Source: Burkholderia cepacia (GTDB lineage Bacteria; Pseudomonadota; Gammaproteobacteria; Burkholderiales; Burkholderiaceae). Taken from it: a stretch of DNA of 64,000 nt. The stretch spans positions 2,356,001-2,420,000 of the forward strand of contig NZ_CP073637.1 in assembly GCF_029962485.1 (NCBI RefSeq), read 5' to 3'. The notes under the pieces are model-generated. The model worked only from the letters and a program-made list of their open reading frames with translations, had not been told where the DNA came from and ran no database searches. Shown here in pieces: positions 61,109 to 64,000 of this stretch. The stretch's first letter is position 1. Each line of letters starts with the position of its first letter. The position numbers were made by a program, and so were the translations under genes.

Positions 61109-61924
61109 TCAGACGCGCGGCGTGTCGGGCTCGACGACGTCGCCGCCGAGCAGGTGCACGCCTTCGCGCAGCTTCACGAACGCGGCCGCGACGGCTTCCG
61201 GCTCGCCCTTCACGCCGAGGTCGATGTGACGGCGCGCATAGATGCCGCCGCGCTCCGCATCGCCGACGCTCGGCAGGCTGAACACGCGCACGCCCGGGAA
61301 ATCGCGCTCGATGCGCTCCATCAGCGGCGTGAGCGTCGATTCCGGCAGCTCGAACACGTACAGCGAGCGCTCCGCGTGCGGCGTCGCGTGATGCAGGTGC
61401 GCGTACTTCGTGTCGAGCACCCATTCGATCATCGGCCAGGCCATCACCGGGAAGCCCGGTACGAAATGCAGGTCGCCGGCCGAGAAGCCGGGAATGCGGT
61501 TATAGCCGTTCGGGATGATCGTCGCGCCCACCGGGAACACGCCCATGTTGAAGCGGTGCTGGTTCTCCGGCGATTCGAAGTCGACCGGCGTGGCCGGATC
61601 GGTGTGCGTTTCGCGGATCCGCTCCGAAATCAGCGCCTTCGCTTCGGGATGCAGTTCGAGCGCCACGCCGAGCGCGGCGGCCGCGCACTGGCGCGTGTGG
61701 TCGTCCGGCGTCGCGCCGATTCCGCCCGTCGAGAACACGATGTCGCCCGACGCGATCGCACGCGCGAGCGTCGCCGTGATGCGCGCCGGATCGTCGCCGA
61801 CGTATTCGGCCCAGTCGAGCGCGAGGCCGCGCGCGCCGAGCAGCTCGATGACCTTCGCCAGATGCTTGTCCTGCCGGCGGCCCGAAAGGATTTCGTCGCC
61901 GATGATGATGATGCCGATGCTCAT
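61109..61924 (-). CDS. CinA-type MoCF-domain protein, PncC domain absent
   Basis: The 271-residue protein has only the N-terminal molybdopterin-binding-like domain of CinA (MSIGIIIIGDEILSGRR, STGGIGATPDDHT, PGFPVMAWPM). The C-terminal PncC deamidase domain is missing. Family members with this domain hydrolyse nucleotide-sugar or pyridine-nucleotide pyrophosphates. The ATG overlaps the stop of the EI24 gene by 4 bp, so the two are coupled. Confidence 0.88.
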   Translation of the reverse strand: MSIGIIIIGDEILSGRRQDKHLAKVIELLGARGLALDWAEYVGDDPARITATLARAIASGDIVFSTGGIGATPDDHTRQCAAAALGVALELHPEAKALISERIRETHTDPATPVDFESPENQHRFNMGVFPVGATIIPNGYNRIPGFSAGDLHFVPGFPVMAWPMIEWVLDTKYAHLHHATPHAERSLYVFELPESTLTPLMERIERDFPGVRVFSLPSVGDAERGGIYARRHIDLGVKGEPEAVAAAFVKLREGVHLLGGDVVEPDTPRV

Positions 61925-62748
61925 GCCTGCCCCATGTCGATTGCGGTGGCGCGCGCGCTCGCGCGCAGGTCTTCCAGCGCGCGCAGGCAATAGTGCCCGA
62001 ACCACAGCGCCGAGAAGACGAGGATGAAAGCGTATACCCAGATCATGGCGGCCGCGACGAACGGGAACAGCACCATCATCCAGACCGACGAGACCCACAC
62101 GAAGGTCGGCACGGTGCCGAGCAGCCCGGTCGCGACGCCGATACCGATCAGCGGCCAGCGGTGCCGGCGCACGAGCGCGCGGCGCTCGTCGCGGCTCGCG
62201 TGCAGCGCGAGCGCGTCGTAGGTCATCACGCGGTACGTGAGCCAGCCCCAGATCACCGGCGGCAGCAGCGCGAAGAACGGCGGGATCAGCCACAGCGGGA
62301 TCGTGACGACGAGCAGCACGACGCCGACGAGCGCCGCGCCGAGCGAATTGAACGCGCTGCCGAAGAAGGTGCCGCCGCGCTTCGATTCGAGCGCCGCGAA
62401 CTGCCGGTTCGACAGGTGCTTGATCACGACCGGCATCGAGATCGTCGCGATCAGCAGCAGCACCGTCAGCACGATCAGCGGGATCGCGAGCGACACGACC
62501 ACGAACGGCGCGACGACCGCATGCAGCTGCGACATGCCGATCGCGTCGAACGCGCGATACAGCATGGCCGTCAGTACGAAGCCGTCGAGCGCGCCGCGCG
62601 CGATATCCAGTAGCGTCTGCCACGAGAACCACAGCACGGCGCCCCAGAGCAGCGCCGAGACGACGAACGGCATCAGGGTGAGCCACAGCATGCGCGGGTG
62701 CAGCGCGCTGGCGAGCGCCCGGACGAAAGAGCGCAGCAAGTCGTTCAT
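61921..62748 (-). CDS. EI24-domain (CysZ-like) membrane protein
   Basis: The 275-residue protein has several membrane helices (LWLTLMPFVVSALLWGAVLWF, AIPLIVLTVLLLIATISM, FALLPPVIWGWLTYRV, LGTVPTFVWVSSVWMMVLF). It matches the EI24/CysZ family, whose enteric member imports sulfate. The ATG at 62748 is the family start. Coupling to a CinA-type gene and distance from cysteine genes leave the role open. Confidence 0.85.
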   Translation of the reverse strand: MNDLLRSFVRALASALHPRMLWLTLMPFVVSALLWGAVLWFSWQTLLDIARGALDGFVLTAMLYRAFDAIGMSQLHAVVAPFVVVSLAIPLIVLTVLLLIATISMPVVIKHLSNRQFAALESKRGGTFFGSAFNSLGAALVGVVLLVVTIPLWLIPPFFALLPPVIWGWLTYRVMTYDALALHASRDERRALVRRHRWPLIGIGVATGLLGTVPTFVWVSSVWMMVLFPFVAAAMIWVYAFILVFSALWFGHYCLRALEDLRASARATAIDMGQA

Positions 62749-62788
62749 GCGAGCCTGTATCGACGGAGAAAAACGGGGAAAGGATAAA

Positions 62789-62830
62789 CCACACGGCCCG
62801 CATGCGCCGAAGCGCATGCGGGCCGTGTGG
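62789..62830 (-). terminator. 19-bp perfect hairpin, likely terminator of the sterol-desaturase gene
   Basis: Arms 62789-62807 and 62812-62830 are perfectly complementary around a CGAA centre. On the minus strand TTTATCC follows, which is a weak T-run. Confidence 0.7.
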
Positions 62831-62859
62831 GAATGCCGTTCAACGGGAGCGGAATCGCG

Positions 62860-63834
62860 TCAGGCCGACGCCGCGCCGCGCTTGGCGGGGAACAGGCGCC
62901 GGAAGATCCGCACGAACGCGAGGCCGTGCTGCGACCAGAAGCCGTCGCCGTAGGACACGCCCTCGACCTGCTCGCGGATGCCGGTCGGCTCGACCGTGCG
63001 GTTCCACGAGGCGGTGCCGAACATCATGTCCCACCACGGAAACAGCACGCCGAAATTGCAGCCGTACTTGGTGCCTTCGTGACCGTAGCCGACCGCGTGG
63101 TGGCGCCGGTGGAAGATCGGGCTGACGAGCAGGCGCTCGCCGAGCCAGCCGAACGACAGGCGCGCATTCGTATGCTGGATGCTCTGCATGAAGTTCGTGA
63201 ACGCGGTCAGCACGACGAACTGCGACGGCGTCACGCCGATCACGAGCGCGATCGCCGCGAAGAAGCACGACTGGAGCACGTCGTCGAGCAGGTGGTTGCG
63301 GTCGTCGCACCACAGCGACATCTGCCGCTGGCTGTGATGGACCGCGTGCAGCTCCCACCAGATGCCGAACTTGTGCTGCCAGCGGTGATACCAGTAGCCG
63401 GCGAAATCGAGCACGACGAGGTAGATCGCGAACGAAATGATCGGCTTCGAGGTCACGCCCGGCCACAGATAGTCGAGGTTGACGTTCGCGACGCCATGCA
63501 GGCGCAGCCACGCCTGGAAGTTGTCGAACACCGGCTGCAGCGCGAAGAAGAAGAACAGCGTGTAGATGCCGAGCTTCGAGATCGCCGTGTAGATCACGTC
63601 GACCCGCACCGCGCGGCGGTTCTTCCAGCGTTCGACCGGCAGCAGCGCCTCGAGCGGGCGCAGCAATGCAAACATCAGCACCATCTGCAGCGCGCCGATG
63701 ATCACCCAGTACAGCGCGTCGTAGGTGTCCTCGTCATAGTCCATCAGGTTGAACTTGAAGAGGAGCGGCTGCACGACGTCGACGTACAGCCAGGTCTGGA
63801 TGTCCGACACGAACGCATCGATCAGGTGCAGCAT
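62860..63834 (-). CDS. sterol desaturase / fatty acid hydroxylase family protein
   Basis: The 324-residue integral membrane protein has the three histidine clusters of the family: YHRWQH, HAVHHS and FHRRHHAV, which bind a di-iron centre. Several hydrophobic helices precede and separate them. Bacterial members hydroxylate or desaturate lipids such as sterols or ornithine lipids; the substrate is not known here. The ATG at 63834 (MLHLIDAF) is the family start. Confidence 0.9.
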   Translation of the reverse strand: MLHLIDAFVSDIQTWLYVDVVQPLLFKFNLMDYDEDTYDALYWVIIGALQMVLMFALLRPLEALLPVERWKNRRAVRVDVIYTAISKLGIYTLFFFFALQPVFDNFQAWLRLHGVANVNLDYLWPGVTSKPIISFAIYLVVLDFAGYWYHRWQHKFGIWWELHAVHHSQRQMSLWCDDRNHLLDDVLQSCFFAAIALVIGVTPSQFVVLTAFTNFMQSIQHTNARLSFGWLGERLLVSPIFHRRHHAVGYGHEGTKYGCNFGVLFPWWDMMFGTASWNRTVEPTGIREQVEGVSYGDGFWSQHGLAFVRIFRRLFPAKRGAASA

Positions 63835-63850
63835 CGTTCGCCTCCGCCCG

Positions 63851-64000
63851 TCACGCGCCGTTCGCCGCCTTCCACGGCGCGCGGTCGTAGAAGTAGATGC
63901 CGTGCGGCGAGCGGCCGACGGCAATCGTCTGCACCAGCTTGCGCGAGGCCAGGTCGATGATCCCGACCTTCTTCGCGAAGCGGAACGTCACCCACAGCGT
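63851..64000 (-). CDS. beta-propeller (YVTN/YncE-type) repeat protein, C-terminal part
   Basis: Only the last 49 codons and the stop are in the window; the gene continues to the right. The tail has the repeat pattern VGIIDLASRKLVQTIAVGRSPHGIYF, typical of YVTN beta-propeller proteins, which are often exported. The sterol-desaturase-family gene starts 16 bp after its stop, so they probably form an operon. Confidence 0.75.
   Translation of the reverse strand, partial: TLWVTFRFAKKVGIIDLASRKLVQTIAVGRSPHGIYFYDRAPWKAANGA

Overview
The window is GC-rich chromosomal DNA with the gene content and order of a Burkholderia, most likely a Burkholderia cepacia complex member, chromosome 1. This placement rests on the pyrG-kdsA-eno-ftsB run, an isc operon led by iscR, a PHB phasin, aceE-aceF-lpdA, and glnA followed by ntrB-ntrC. 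It was made by reading the proteins, with no database search. Almost everything is core housekeeping. I see no prophage, insertion sequence, integrase, CRISPR array, toxin-antitoxin pair or compositional island.

Layout. 1-4 kb (minus): an M50 membrane protease cut by the window edge, a YciO/Sua5 protein, a PHP phosphoesterase, an alpha/beta hydrolase and a DUF455 ferritin-like protein. 4-6 kb (plus): a gamma-carbonic-anhydrase-like protein, hslO and a small lipoprotein. 6-10.5 kb (minus): pyrG, kdsA, eno, ftsB. 10.7-17.3 kb (minus): lolC, lolD, tatD, comEC, then a five-unit array of 49-bp hairpin repeats, then an alpha/beta hydrolase with a TTG start. 17.4-24.1 kb (plus): an RpfE-like gene, recJ, prfB (with its programmed frameshift), lysS and a glycine-zipper protein. 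24.3-30.2 kb (minus): the complete isc operon iscR-S-U-A-hscB-hscA-fdx-iscX, behind two IscR boxes. 30.3-33.4 kb (minus): a low-molecular-weight phosphotyrosine phosphatase, a small secreted protein and lutA-lutB without lutC. 33.6 kb: a divergent IclR regulator. 34.5-36.9 kb: pbpG and the phasin phaP, facing away from each other across a 653-bp regulatory gap. 37.1-43.6 kb (minus): aceE-aceF-lpdA, with a two-hairpin repeat between aceF and lpdA. 43.8-47 kb (plus): a FixL/FixJ-like two-component pair. 47-53.6 kb: folD, prlC, dinB (LexA box), an aspartate/glutamate racemase, initiator tRNA-fMet and xth. 53.6-60.1 kb (minus): an S9 peptidase, ntrC, ntrB and glnA. 60.5-64 kb: a rhodanese-like protein, a CinA-type MoCF-domain protein overlapping an EI24 membrane protein, a sterol-desaturase-family protein and the end of a beta-propeller protein.

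Several genes connect. NtrB and NtrC are predicted to activate the sigma-54 promoter that I can read upstream of glnA, where two NtrC-type sites also lie. IscR should repress its own operon through the two boxes. The pyruvate dehydrogenase genes diverge from an oxygen/redox-type two-component system. The phaP promoter is bracketed by a 12-bp inverted repeat that looks like an operator.

The least explained element is the 49-bp repeat array at 11544-11788. Its units differ in ways that keep or compensate hairpin pairing, preferentially in plus-sense RNA. I found no clear undescribed multigene system.
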